Source: Shinella zoogloeoides
GTDB taxonomy: Bacteria; Pseudomonadota; Alphaproteobacteria; Rhizobiales; Rhizobiaceae
NCBI RefSeq assembly: GCF_033705735.1
Contig: NZ_CP131131.1
Span: 558,001-622,000 of the forward strand
Reading direction: 5' to 3'
DNA: 64,000 bases
The notes beneath the pieces are model-generated. The model was given only the letters and a program-made list of their open reading frames with translations, searched no databases and was not told where the DNA came from. A program made the position numbers and the translations under genes. Each line of letters opens with the position of its first letter. The stretch's first letter is position 1. Positions 1 through 8,612 of this stretch are shown piece by piece.

Positions 1-579
1 TTCGCCAGTGATATATCCACTGCCGAAGGCTGCCGGGCGATCATCGACGATGTCGTCGCCACGGAGGGAAGCATTGACGTGCTCTGCAACAATGCTGGGA
101 TCAACCGGCGCGGCAACCTGCTCTCGTTGATGCCGGATGACTGGCGGTTGAGCTTCGCTGTCAATGTCGATGCGATGTTCCATCTCTGCCAGGCGGCGCT
201 GCCGCCCATGATCGCGGCCGGCGGCGGGGCCATCGTCAACACCGCCTCGCAATGGGGCCTTCACCCGGCACCGAACCACATCGCCTGCAATGTCACCAAG
301 GCGGCGGTGGCGAGCTTCACGCAGAACCTTGCCCGCGACTACGCGCCGGACAAGATCCGCGTCAACGCCGTCTGCCCCGGCGAGATCCACACGCCGATGC
401 TGGAAGCCGGGGTGAAGCGCTCGGGGCGTACCATCGCCGACCTCAACAGGCTGGTGCCCTTCGGCCGCATCGGCAGGCCGGAGGAGGTCGCCGCGCTGGT
501 CGCCTTCCTCGCCTCCGACGAGGCGGCCTTCATGTGCGGTTCGCTGGTCGAGATTACAGGGGCGCAGGCGGCTTCCTGA
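1..579 (+). CDS. Short-chain dehydrogenase/reductase, 5'-truncated by the window edge
   Basis: The reading frame is open from base 1, so the N-terminal cofactor-binding part lies outside the window. What remains shows the SDR landmarks in order: NNAG near the start, the structural Ser in NTASQ, the catalytic Lys in VTKAAV, and the PG motif (VCPGEIHTPML) after the active site. The residue four before the Lys, normally the catalytic Tyr of YxxxK, is Cys (codon TGC at 286-288). SDRs are NAD(P)-dependent oxidoreductases of sugars, polyols or keto acids; the substrate cannot be named. It converges on the LacI-type regulator that follows and may belong to an operon lying mostly upstream. Confidence 0.85.
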   Translation, partial: FASDISTAEGCRAIIDDVVATEGSIDVLCNNAGINRRGNLLSLMPDDWRLSFAVNVDAMFHLCQAALPPMIAAGGGAIVNTASQWGLHPAPNHIACNVTKAAVASFTQNLARDYAPDKIRVNAVCPGEIHTPMLEAGVKRSGRTIADLNRLVPFGRIGRPEEVAALVAFLASDEAAFMCGSLVEITGAQAAS

Positions 580-596
580 TAAGGAACTCTCACACC

Positions 597-611
597 TTTC
601 TGAATCAGAAA
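597..611. terminator. Small palindrome between convergent genes, possible bidirectional terminator
   Basis: TTTCTGA and TCAGAAA form perfect 7-base arms around one central base, just after the SDR stop and before the 3' end of the convergent regulator. The stem is AT-rich and the loop too tight for a classical hairpin, so termination is only a position-based inference. Confidence 0.25.
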
Positions 612-685
612 AGTCGAAAACCACCTTCAAGAAGCAGGTCTGCGGTTCACTTCCGCTCAAAAGCCTTTGTGAACGATCGTCGATA

Positions 686-1666
686 TCAAGCGCTTCCACG
701 TCGAATGAGTTCGCCCGAGAGCATTCGCGTTATGCCATCGTCGGTGGGCTTGATGCTTGGGTCATCGATCAAGCTCAACGCTTCTTGAACCATACGTTCC
801 ACGGGTTGCCGAATTGTGGTGAGCCTGTAAGCGTTCCACGATGCCATGGGAATATCGTCGAAGCCGACGACTGCAAGATCTTCCGGAACACGAATTCCGC
901 GTTCGCGCGCAGCGTCGATAACGGCGAGTGCCATGATGTCGTTGCAGCAAAAGACCGCTTCCGGAGGCTTGGTAGCCGCTAAAAGAGCCTGTCCGGCGAG
1001 ATAGGCACGACGATACTCGTATTCCCCCGAGGCTTGAGCATGTATGCCGATACCGGCTTCACTTAGAACGTCGCGGAAGCCGCGCGCCCGCTCGGCATGG
1101 GTCGACGTGTTGGCGATACCGCCGAGGAAAGCGATCTTTCGATGTCCTTGTACCATCAGGAACCTGCCAACGTCCCGCCCACCCTGGTAGTTGTCGCAGG
1201 CGACCGCGTTGGTGCGAATATCGCGTTGCACCCGATTGAGGAGGATGACCTTGATCTGATGCTGCCGGCACGCGCGCGCCATCTTCGACGTAAGTTGCGC
1301 GGACGTTATGATGATCCCGGACGGCCTTGAGGCCAGGATCTGCTCAGTCGCGGCGTCGACATCGGTATGAGCGGGAAGGGTGTACACCAGCAACTGCCGT
1401 TCGCTTTCCTGCAGTCGCTGCGCCAATGCGTCCAGTACCGTAGGATAAAAAGGGTTTAGGAGATCACCGGCCACAAGAGTGATCGTTCGAGATGCGATGA
1501 CCTTGGCCGTCCGCCGTGCCGGGCTGATATAACCGATTTCTTCTGCGCACGCGAATATTCGCGTGCGCTTTTCCGCCTGGATCGACGCGCCCGGCGTGAA
1601 TGCGCGCGAAACCGCGGCGACGGAAACGCCTGCGGCATGGGCAACCTGTTTTGCTGTCGGCTTCAT
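686..1666 (-). CDS. LacI family transcriptional regulator
   Basis: 326 aa with the start placed at MKPTAKQ because the LacI helix-turn-helix (TAKQVAHAAGVSVAAVSRAF, residues 4-23) should sit at the very N-terminus; an in-frame start 8 codons upstream is less likely. The rest is a periplasmic-binding-protein-like effector domain, recognisable by VVGFDDIPMASW and LTTIRQPVERM near the C-terminus. LacI members are usually repressors released by a sugar or polyol. It is divergent from the HisD-like dehydrogenase with about 90 bases between starts, so it probably controls that gene and itself. Confidence 0.9.
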   Translation of the reverse strand: MKPTAKQVAHAAGVSVAAVSRAFTPGASIQAEKRTRIFACAEEIGYISPARRTAKVIASRTITLVAGDLLNPFYPTVLDALAQRLQESERQLLVYTLPAHTDVDAATEQILASRPSGIIITSAQLTSKMARACRQHQIKVILLNRVQRDIRTNAVACDNYQGGRDVGRFLMVQGHRKIAFLGGIANTSTHAERARGFRDVLSEAGIGIHAQASGEYEYRRAYLAGQALLAATKPPEAVFCCNDIMALAVIDAARERGIRVPEDLAVVGFDDIPMASWNAYRLTTIRQPVERMVQEALSLIDDPSIKPTDDGITRMLSGELIRRGSA

Positions 1667-1676
1667 GGCGAATGAT

Positions 1677-1704
1677 TGAAACTTTTTCACACTATCGATG
1701 AAAA
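1677..1704. promoter_or_regulatory. Candidate LacI-type operator(s)
   Basis: Between the divergent regulator and dehydrogenase starts lie TGAAACTTTTTCA (1677-1689), with arms TGAAA/TTTCA, and a second inverted repeat TTTTCA (1684-1689) with TGAAAA (1699-1704). LacI operators are short palindromes often containing TGAAA-like arms. Which arrangement is used is not decidable by eye. Confidence 0.4.
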
Positions 1705-1756
1705 CTTGCGCCCGGGAATTAGCATCATATCCTCCGCCGCGAAAGGGAGATCACCG

Positions 1757-3067
1757 ATGGCTATTACCTACCTCAAGAGTGGCAAATCCGAATCCGAACG
1801 TTCGGAGGACGATACGAAGGTCAGGACTATTGTCGCCGACATCCTGAGAGATATTGAAACGCGCGGCGATGCCGCCGTGCGCGAGTTGTCAGTGAAATTC
1901 GACAATTACGCTCCCCCGTCCTTCCGGCTCTCGGCTAGCGAAATCGAAGCGCTGATGAACAAGGTGTCGGCGCGCGATATGGAGGATATCAAGTTCGCGC
2001 AGGCGCAGGTGCGCAACTTCGCGCAGGCTCAACGGGACTCGATGCTCGACATCGAGGTCGAGACGTTGCCCGGCGTTATCCTTGGCCACCGCAATATCCC
2101 GGTCCAGTCCGTCGGCTGCTACATTCCGGGAGGGAAATTCCCCATGGTGGCGTCCGCCCATATGTCGGTCGCCACGGCGTCGGTCGCGGGTGTGCCCCGC
2201 ATTGCGGCGGCGACGCCCGCCTTCAAGGGCGAACCCAATCCTGCGGTCATCGCCGCGATGCATCTCGGCGGCGCTCATGAAATCTATGTTCTCGGCGGCG
2301 TCCAGGCGATCGGCGCCTTGGCGTTGGGCACGGAAACGATCAAGCCCGTTCATATGCTCGTGGGGCCTGGCAATGCGTTCGTCGCCGAAGCCAAGAGGCA
2401 GCTCTACGGCCGGGTGGGGATCGATCTCTTCGCCGGACCGACGGAGACGATGGTGATCGCCGACGAAACCGTCGATGCGGAGCTTTGCGCGACCGACCTT
2501 CTCGGCCAGGCAGAGCACGGCTACAATTCCCCCGCCGTTCTCGTCACGAACTCGCGCAAGCTCGCGGATGCGACGCTTTCCGAAATCGACCGGCTTCTCG
2601 CAATCCTGCCGACAGCCGACACGGCATCGCGTAGCTGGAGCGACTATGGCGAGATTATCGTCTGCGACAGTTACGAGGAGATGCTCGATGTCGCCAACGA
2701 TATCGCGTCCGAGCATGTGCAGGTCATGACCGACCGGGACGACTGGTTCCTTGCCAATATGCATTCCTACGGCGCGCTGTTCCTCGGTCCCAAGACCAAT
2801 GTGGCGAATGGCGACAAGGTCATCGGCACCAACCATACGCTCCCCACCAAGAAGGCGGGCCGTTATACGGGTGGATTATGGGTCGGCAAGTATCTCAAGA
2901 CGCATTCCTACCAGAAGGTCCTAACCGATGAGGCGGCCGCCCGGATCGGGGAATATTGCTCACGTCTCTGCATCCTGGAAGGTTTCGTCGGGCATGCCGA
3001 GCAGGCCAATGTTCGTGTCCGGCGCTACGGTGGAAGGAATGTGGCCTATGGGGCGGCGGCCGAATAG
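1757..3067 (+). CDS. HisD-like zinc/NAD-dependent alcohol dehydrogenase (histidinol dehydrogenase family)
   Basis: 436 aa from ATG 1757, which has an AAAGGGAGA ribosome site in front of it. Family landmarks are visible: YIPGGKFPM (residues 122-130), [23 protein letters not shown], the putative zinc ligands Gln251 and His254 in GQAEHG, the Glu319-His320 pair in SEHVQVM, Asp352 and His360 in [13 protein letters not shown], and His413 near the end. There are no other histidine genes here, and the YIPGGKFPM segment is of the type I associate with HisD paralogues that oxidise other primary alcohols to acids, such as the sulfopropanediol dehydrogenase HpsN. The true substrate is unknown. It is followed after 29 bases by an SDR, which may supply or remove a neighbouring hydroxyl. 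Confidence 0.85.
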   Translation: MAITYLKSGKSESERSEDDTKVRTIVADILRDIETRGDAAVRELSVKFDNYAPPSFRLSASEIEALMNKVSARDMEDIKFAQAQVRNFAQAQRDSMLDIEVETLPGVILGHRNIPVQSVGCYIPGGKFPMVASAHMSVATASVAGVPRIAAATPAFKGEPNPAVIAAMHLGGAHEIYVLGGVQAIGALALGTETIKPVHMLVGPGNAFVAEAKRQLYGRVGIDLFAGPTETMVIADETVDAELCATDLLGQAEHGYNSPAVLVTNSRKLADATLSEIDRLLAILPTADTASRSWSDYGEIIVCDSYEEMLDVANDIASEHVQVMTDRDDWFLANMHSYGALFLGPKTNVANGDKVIGTNHTLPTKKAGRYTGGLWVGKYLKTHSYQKVLTDEAAARIGEYCSRLCILEGFVGHAEQANVRVRRYGGRNVAYGAAAE

Positions 3068-3096
3068 CCGTCGGCTCCGGGAAACCAGGTGATGTG

Positions 3097-3867
3097 ATGA
3101 CCCTGAAATTGCCCCGCACGCCGTCCTTCAGACTGGATGGCCGTAACGCGCTTGTTGTCGGAGCATCTTCCGGCATCGGCCAGGCCGCCGCCGTAGCACT
3201 CGCGGAGGTCGGTGCACGGGTGACGCTGGCAGCACGTGCGATAGACAAGCTCGAACTCACGGTTGCGTCGATGAATGACCTGGGCCTTGAGGGGATGGCG
3301 GTCGCGCTCGATGTCGGTGACGTCGAAGCGATGGAGGCGACGCTAGTGTCGCTTCCTGTCTTCGACATTCTCGTCAACAGCGCCGGTCTTGCACGGCATG
3401 GGCCGGCACTGGAGACGACCCCCGCCGATTTCGACGCCGTCGCGTCGATCAATCTTCGGGGGGCCTATTTTCTGACGCGCGCCATTGCCAGACGTTTGAT
3501 CGAGGCGGAGCGACCGGGATCGTTGATCAACATTTCTTCCCAGATGGCCCATGTCGGCGGCATCGACCGGGCCGTTTACAGCGCCACGAAACACGCTATC
3601 GAGGGCTTTACGAAGTCCATGGCGATAGAGTGGGGCTGTTGCGGCATCCGGGTGAATACCATCTGCCCGACATTCATCAAGACGCCGTTGGCCGAGCAGA
3701 CATTTTCCAATCCCGAGCGGGTCCGATGGATCGAGGAGAAGATCAAGCTTGGCCGTATCGGCGAGCTGGAGGACATCATGGGACCGGTAACCTTTCTCGC
3801 CTCGGACGCCTCGGCGATGATCACCGGAACCGCCTTGATGGTCGATGGCGGCTGGACGGCCGGCTGA
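3097..3867 (+). CDS. SDR family NAD(P)-dependent oxidoreductase
   Basis: 256 aa. GASSGIGQ near residues 20-30 is the Rossmann nucleotide motif, NSAG follows, and the active site is complete: Ser in NISSQ and YSATK. The C-terminal DGGWTAG is the usual classical-SDR tail. The start at 3097 follows the previous stop by 29 bases, so the two genes are almost certainly co-transcribed. Together they form a small two-dehydrogenase unit bracketed by LacI- and IclR-type regulators; the pair could oxidise a diol stepwise. The substrate is not assignable from sequence. Confidence 0.88.
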   Translation: MTLKLPRTPSFRLDGRNALVVGASSGIGQAAAVALAEVGARVTLAARAIDKLELTVASMNDLGLEGMAVALDVGDVEAMEATLVSLPVFDILVNSAGLARHGPALETTPADFDAVASINLRGAYFLTRAIARRLIEAERPGSLINISSQMAHVGGIDRAVYSATKHAIEGFTKSMAIEWGCCGIRVNTICPTFIKTPLAEQTFSNPERVRWIEEKIKLGRIGELEDIMGPVTFLASDASAMITGTALMVDGGWTAG

Positions 3868-3907
3868 TGCAGTCTTCGCCGGTCGTGTGAACGTCACGGG
3901 ACCTGGG

Positions 3908-4705
3908 CTAAAGGATTGCCCAATTCCGCTCCTGATAGTCCCGCAGGATGCCTTCGACCTTCCGCGCGCAGTCGCGCAAGGAAGGAAGGATTTTGGTTTC
4001 CAGCTCTTCCGGCGACATGCGGTCGCGGTGCGAGGCAACGCTCATGGCGGCTACGACGCGGCCCGCCCGTTCTCGCAGGGGGACCGCGATCGAGATCGTA
4101 CCATTTTCCATTTCGTCGATGGCGGTGGCGAAATCGGACCGTCGCGCCTCACTCAAGTGCGCTTTCAGGATCTCGACCTCGGTTATCGAGGCTGGTCCCT
4201 GCTTCCGCAGGACAACAGTGGCCAGCCGGTTGTCCAGTTCGCTCACCGGCAGAGAGGCCAGCAGCATTTTGCCGCTCGCCGAGCAATGCGCCGGAAGGCG
4301 GTCGCCGACCCCAAGCCGTGACGTATAGATGCGCCGCGTCGCATCGCGACTGACGAACAGAATGTCGAGGCCTTCGAGGACGGAGATCGAGCAGGGCTCG
4401 TTGAGCTGGTCAGCCAGTGCAATGACGACGGTCGAAGCAGCGCTCCAGATATTGGTACGTCGCAGGACCCCGCGACCGAGTGACAGCACTTTCGGCGTCG
4501 ACGCATAAAGGCCGCGCTCCTCCTTGACGTAGCCGAGGCTTTCCAACGTCAGGAGAATCCGTCGTGCCGCCGCGCGGCTCACATCCATGGCCCGGGCGAC
4601 CTCCGTGCAGGTCGCGGGAGCATCGGCCTCCGCCAGCTTTTCAAGACAGGAAAGACCCCGGGCGAGGGTCTGGGCGAAGTCGCGTTTCTGAATGTCTGTG
4701 TCCAT
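3908..4705 (-). CDS. IclR family transcriptional regulator
   Basis: 265 aa. Residues about 12-75 form the winged helix-turn-helix (TCTEVARAMDVSRAAARRILLTLESLGYV) and residues about 90-260 the GAF-like effector domain with the family's LPAHCSASGKMLLA segment. The arrangement resembles the PcaR/PobR branch. It is divergent from the iolD-like operon across 234 bases holding three copies of one half-site, so it most likely controls that operon, as activator or repressor, with a pathway intermediate as ligand. Confidence 0.9.
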   Translation of the reverse strand: MDTDIQKRDFAQTLARGLSCLEKLAEADAPATCTEVARAMDVSRAAARRILLTLESLGYVKEERGLYASTPKVLSLGRGVLRRTNIWSAASTVVIALADQLNEPCSISVLEGLDILFVSRDATRRIYTSRLGVGDRLPAHCSASGKMLLASLPVSELDNRLATVVLRKQGPASITEVEILKAHLSEARRSDFATAIDEMENGTISIAVPLRERAGRVVAAMSVASHRDRMSPEELETKILPSLRDCARKVEGILRDYQERNWAIL

Positions 4706-4742
4706 GGCGACTAGTCATCTCACGGCATTGAAAACCTGTCAA

Positions 4743-4801
4743 TGTGCGATTATCGCGCAAGTGCGCGATATGTTGACAATGGGTTTTGAATGTGAAATAC
4801 C
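4743..4801 (+). promoter_or_regulatory. Candidate IclR operator and promoter of the iolD-like operon
   Basis: Three half-sites lie side by side: TGTGCGAT (4743-4750), its near-complement ATCGCGCA (4752-4759), and TGCGCGAT (4762-4769). Directly after comes TTGACA (4773-4778), a consensus -35 hexamer; AATACC at 4796-4801 is a poor -10 at 17-base spacing. Operator half-sites immediately upstream of the -35 are what an activator arrangement would look like. About 140 bases of 5' leader would remain. Confidence 0.5.
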
Positions 4802-4939
4802 CCTGATGCTCACCTCTGAGGAAGAAATGACGGGGTGGGCAAATGTGAGGAAACTGTTCAGGTGGCCAAAATGCGCAGCAGGCTGAGAAGCCCGCGCCGA
4901 TCGTACGCCGAATGGTCTGAATGCCCGAAGGAGGAATAG

Positions 4940-6787
4940 ATGGGTTCGGTTCGGCTAACGCTTGCTCAGGCAATCGTCCGGTTTTTGGTCGCACAGAAGA
5001 TCGAGGACGAAGGCGAAATCCTCCCGCTGTTCACGGGCGTCCACGCGATTTTCGGCCATGGCAACGTGACCTGCCTCGGCTCCGCGCTCGAGCAGGTTCA
5101 GGACGTGTTGCCGACCTATCGCGGCCAGAATGAGCAGTCGATGGCTCTGGCAGCGGTCGCCTATGCCCGCGCTCGTCGGCGCAAGCAGATCCATGTCTGC
5201 TCCGCCTCGGTCGGGCCGGGCTCCTCCAACATGGTCACGGCCGCCGGCGTTGCGATGTCCGACCGTCTTCCGGTCCTGTTCCTGTGCGGTGACAACTTCG
5301 CTTCGCGGCTGCCCGATCCGGTCCTGCAGCAGGTGGAACACTTCCACGATATGTCGCTGACGACGAACGATGCCTTCAAAGCCGTCTCGTCCTATTTCGA
5401 TCGCATCACCCGGCCCGAGCAGATTCTTACCTCCTTGCCGCAGGCCGTCGCCTTGATGCTCGACCCCGCTGCCTGCGGTCCGGCGACGATCTCGCTTGCC
5501 CAGGATGTGCAGGGCGAAGCCTTCGACTATCCAGAATCCTTCTTTGCCGAGCGTGTTCATCGCATTCCGCGCTATCCGGCGGCCGACTACCAGATCGAGG
5601 CGGCTGTGGAACTGATCCGCGCCGCGAGGCGTCCGTTGATCATCGCGGGTGGTGGTGTGCACTATTCCGGCGCGACATCCGAGCTTGCCGATTTCAGCGA
5701 TCGCTTCGGCATTCCGGTCGCGGAAACCATCATGGGGCGGTCGGCACTGCTCCATGAGCATCGTCTCAATCTCGCTTCGATCGGCGTCATGGGCGGCAAT
5801 GCCGGCAACAATATCGGCGAGAAGGCCGACCTGGTGATCGCGATCGGCACTCGCATGGCCGACATGATCACGGGCTCGTGGAGCGTCTTCCGCGATCCGG
5901 ATGTCAAATTCCTTTCGCTCAACGCAAACCGCTTCGACGCGAACAAGCACATGGCGCAGCCGGTCGTCGGGGATGCAAAGCTGTCGCTGGCTGCAATCGC
6001 TGGCAAGCTCGGCGATTGGCGTGCTCCGGCGGCTTGGGGCGAAGAAACCGTGAAGGAAAAGGCGGCTTGGGATGCGGTCATCGAAAGCCGAAGCGGCCCG
6101 ACGAACCAGGAACTCCCGAACTATCCGCAGGTGATCGGTGCGGTCCAGCGCAGCGCCAAGGCGGATGACGTGATCGTGTCCGCCGCCGGCGGCTTGCCGG
6201 GCGAACTCTATTGCACATGGAAGTCGATCGGCATTGGGACATTCGAATCCGAATACGGCTTCTCGTGCATGGGCTACGAAATCGCCGGGGCCTACGGCCA
6301 GAAGATCGCTAATCCCACGCGTGAGATCATCGCGATGCTGGGCGACGGCTCCTACATGATGCTCAACTCCGACATTTACTCGTCGGTCCTGACCGACAAC
6401 AAGATCATCTGCATCGTCTGCGACAATGGCGGCTTTGCGGTCATCAACCGGTTGCAGACCGGCAAGGGCGGCGCCGAGTTCAACAATCTGCTCGCCTCGT
6501 CGAAGCATGTCGGAGACGTGCCGCGGATCGATTTCGCGATGCATGCGCGGTCGATGGGGGCGGAATCCGAGAATGTCACGTCGATAGCCGAGCTCGAGGC
6601 CGCGCTTACCCGCGCCCGGGCGAGCGACCGAACCTATGTCATCGCCCTTCGCACGCATCCCTATGAATGGATGGATGGCGGTTCGTGGTGGGATGTCGGG
6701 ATGCCCGAAGTGACGGATCGTGCCTCGATTGCCGCGGCCCGCGACGCTCAAGAAGGACAGCGCAAGCATCAGCGCAAAGGGGTCTGA
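4940..6787 (+). CDS. iolD: IolD-like thiamine-diphosphate enzyme, trihydroxycyclohexane-1,2-dione hydrolase family
   Basis: 615 aa with a strong AGGAGGA site before ATG 4940. The N-terminus (LTLAQAIVRFL, PLFTGVHAIFGHGNV, YRGQNEQSM with the ThDP-activating Glu65, SVGPGSSNMVTAA, PVLQQVEHFHD) matches what I know of IolD rather than acetolactate synthase. The C-terminal ThDP/Mg motif begins at GDGSYMM (about residue 468) and runs to CDNGGF. IolD opens the six-membered ring of the diketone made from inosose, giving 5-deoxy-glucuronate. It is the first gene of an operon that also has IolE-like and IolG-like members but no recognisable IolB or IolC. A close relative acting on a substituted cyclitol is possible. 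Confidence 0.85.
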   Translation: MGSVRLTLAQAIVRFLVAQKIEDEGEILPLFTGVHAIFGHGNVTCLGSALEQVQDVLPTYRGQNEQSMALAAVAYARARRRKQIHVCSASVGPGSSNMVTAAGVAMSDRLPVLFLCGDNFASRLPDPVLQQVEHFHDMSLTTNDAFKAVSSYFDRITRPEQILTSLPQAVALMLDPAACGPATISLAQDVQGEAFDYPESFFAERVHRIPRYPAADYQIEAAVELIRAARRPLIIAGGGVHYSGATSELADFSDRFGIPVAETIMGRSALLHEHRLNLASIGVMGGNAGNNIGEKADLVIAIGTRMADMITGSWSVFRDPDVKFLSLNANRFDANKHMAQPVVGDAKLSLAAIAGKLGDWRAPAAWGEETVKEKAAWDAVIESRSGPTNQELPNYPQVIGAVQRSAKADDVIVSAAGGLPGELYCTWKSIGIGTFESEYGFSCMGYEIAGAYGQKIANPTREIIAMLGDGSYMMLNSDIYSSVLTDNKIICIVCDNGGFAVINRLQTGKGGAEFNNLLASSKHVGDVPRIDFAMHARSMGAESENVTSIAELEAALTRARASDRTYVIALRTHPYEWMDGGSWWDVGMPEVTDRASIAAARDAQEGQRKHQRKGV

Positions 6788-6789
6788 AC

Positions 6790-7623
6790 ATGCCGGGTCC
6801 CGCGACACGGCGCATCCTGTTGACGGGCTCGACGGGAAATCTTGGGCACAAGGCGACCGTCGCGCTCAACGCGACCGAGGGCATCGAACTCACTCGTATC
6901 GGGCGCAACGGCGGGAACGATCCGGGAGTCATTACCGCGAACCTTGAGGTCTTTGACAATAGCTGGGCGACGCATTTCGGTGGGATCGACACCGTGCTTC
7001 ACCTCGCGGCCGATCCGCGTGCGGCCGGCGATTGGGATAGCGTCATGCAGCTCAATGTCGATCTCGCGCTGAATGTCATCCGGGCGGCGCGCAGCGGAGG
7101 CGTGAAACGGTTTGTCTTTGCCAGCTCGAATTGGGTTCTCAGCGGGTATCGCTTCCGCAGTGAAGAATTGACGGCTGGCTTGCAGCCTCGGCCGGTCAAT
7201 CCCTACGGCGCGTCAAAGCTCTTCATCGAGCGCTATGGCCGGATGGTCAGCGAGGAAACAGGCATGGCGTTTCTGTCGCTGCGGATCGGCTACTGCCAGC
7301 CCGGAGAAAACAAACCCGGTCCGCACATGGCCTTCGGGCTCTGGGGCCAGCAGATGTGGCTCGGCAACGATGATTGGGCTCAGGCCGTCGTCAAATCCGC
7401 GACCGTCGATTTTACCGGCTTCCACGCGATCAATGTGGTCTCCCGCAATGATGGCATGCGCTGGAACCTGGAAGAGGCTCACCGGGCGATCGGCTATGCG
7501 CCCTTCGAGCGTCATCGACCACACATGACTCTAACGGGCCGTCTGAAAGATCGGGCCGCCCGGATTCGCGAGAAGCTGATGCCATTGGGTGTCGCAGTGC
7601 CAGTCGTTGGAAAGCGCTGGTGA
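6790..7623 (+). CDS. NAD-dependent epimerase/dehydratase family enzyme, uronate dehydrogenase-like
   Basis: 277 aa, two bases after the iolD stop. LLTGSTGNLGHKA is the Rossmann motif and NPYGASKLFIERYG holds the catalytic Tyr and Lys. The segments VKRFVFASSNWVLSGY, RIGYCQPGEN and MWLGNDDWAQAV resemble uronate dehydrogenase, which oxidises C1 of hexuronates to an aldarolactone. Placed directly behind an enzyme that would release 5-deoxy-glucuronate, a uronic acid, oxidation of that product to a lactone is the natural guess. A sugar epimerase role cannot be excluded. Confidence 0.75.
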   Translation: MPGPATRRILLTGSTGNLGHKATVALNATEGIELTRIGRNGGNDPGVITANLEVFDNSWATHFGGIDTVLHLAADPRAAGDWDSVMQLNVDLALNVIRAARSGGVKRFVFASSNWVLSGYRFRSEELTAGLQPRPVNPYGASKLFIERYGRMVSEETGMAFLSLRIGYCQPGENKPGPHMAFGLWGQQMWLGNDDWAQAVVKSATVDFTGFHAINVVSRNDGMRWNLEEAHRAIGYAPFERHRPHMTLTGRLKDRAARIREKLMPLGVAVPVVGKRW

Positions 7624-7634
7624 GGGAGGGAACA

Positions 7635-8612
7635 TTGAAGAAAATCGTCGTGATACAGCCGCTTCGAGCCGAAGCGCTCGCCCTTTTCGACCAGCGCAGT
7701 GACGTGTCGTATGAAGTCGTGACGGATTTCTCGAAAGACAACTTGCTGAGGCATGTTGTCGACGCCGATGCGATCACGGTGCGCGATGCACCGCTACCGG
7801 AGGAGGTCCTTGCCGCGGCATCGAAGGTCAAGGTCGTGTCCCGGCACGGCGTCGGCTACGACAACATCCCCATCGATTACTGCACGTCGCGTGGCATTCC
7901 GGTGACGGTCGTCGGCGATGTGAACGCGATCTCCGTTGCCGAGCAGACCATGTTCCTCATGCTGGCAGCCGCGAGGGCAGGGGTTCAGTTGGATGCCGCG
8001 GTTCGTAATGGCGACTTCGCAGCTCGTTCCCGGCTGCTCGGTGTCGAGCTTCGCGGCCGCACGCTTCTTCTGGTCGGTTTCGGCCGGATCGGACGCGAGG
8101 TCGCGAAACGGGCAGCGAGCTTCGGAATGGACATCCTGGTCCGCGACCCCTTCGCGTCGCGCACGGCGTTTGCCGGCGCATCCTTCGTCGATACGCTCGA
8201 GGAGGGGCTTGCCGCGGCGGATGTCGTCAGCCTCCACATTCCGCTCTCGGAGGCCACGCGAAACCTCATCGACGCGGAGGCGCTGAGAACGCTCAAGCGA
8301 GGCGCCATTGTCATCAACACGGCCCGGGGCGGCATCGTCGACGAAGCGGCACTCGTGGACGCGCTGAAGAGCGGTCACGTCCGCTCCGCAGGACTCGATA
8401 CCTTCGCCGTCGAGCCTCTTCCGTCCGGCGATCCGCTGATTTCGGAGGGACGTGTTGTCCTGAGCCCGCATTCGGCGGCGCTCACGGAGGAATCCCTTGT
8501 CGCCATGGGCGTCATGACCGCGCGCAACGCGCTGGCCGGTCTCGATGGCAACCTCGATCCGGCGCTGGTCGTCAATCGCGCAGTCCTGAAGGTGGCCGCC
8601 GATGCGCAATAA
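7635..8612 (+). CDS. D-isomer-specific 2-hydroxyacid dehydrogenase (phosphoglycerate dehydrogenase-like)
   Basis: 325 aa from TTG 7635, chosen because GAGGGAGGGAA stands just before it; a GTG at 7620 overlapping the previous stop is possible but lacks a spaced ribosome site. The NAD-binding motif is LVGFGRIGREV, and the three catalytic residues are present: Arg in NTARGG, Glu in TFAVEP and His in LSPHSA. It lacks the C-terminal ACT domain of biosynthetic SerA. In this operon it could oxidise the 2-hydroxyl of an aldarate to a 2-oxoacid ahead of the aldolase, or reduce the three-carbon oxoacid the aldolase makes. Confidence 0.85.
   Translation: MKKIVVIQPLRAEALALFDQRSDVSYEVVTDFSKDNLLRHVVDADAITVRDAPLPEEVLAAASKVKVVSRHGVGYDNIPIDYCTSRGIPVTVVGDVNAISVAEQTMFLMLAAARAGVQLDAAVRNGDFAARSRLLGVELRGRTLLLVGFGRIGREVAKRAASFGMDILVRDPFASRTAFAGASFVDTLEEGLAAADVVSLHIPLSEATRNLIDAEALRTLKRGAIVINTARGGIVDEAALVDALKSGHVRSAGLDTFAVEPLPSGDPLISEGRVVLSPHSAALTEESLVAMGVMTARNALAGLDGNLDPALVVNRAVLKVAADAQ

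Noticed and set aside
3097..3867. Assignment of the HisD-like/SDR pair to sulfopropanediol breakdown
   Set aside because: HpsN-type similarity alone is not enough; no sulfonate transporter, sulfolactate lyase or sulfite exporter is present in the window.
4955..6808. 617-codon open frame antisense to the iolD-like gene
   Set aside because: It is the mirror of a GC-rich coding sequence with strong domain matches on the plus strand; the antisense protein is low in hydrophobic order, rich in Arg/Asp/His, and has no ribosome site.
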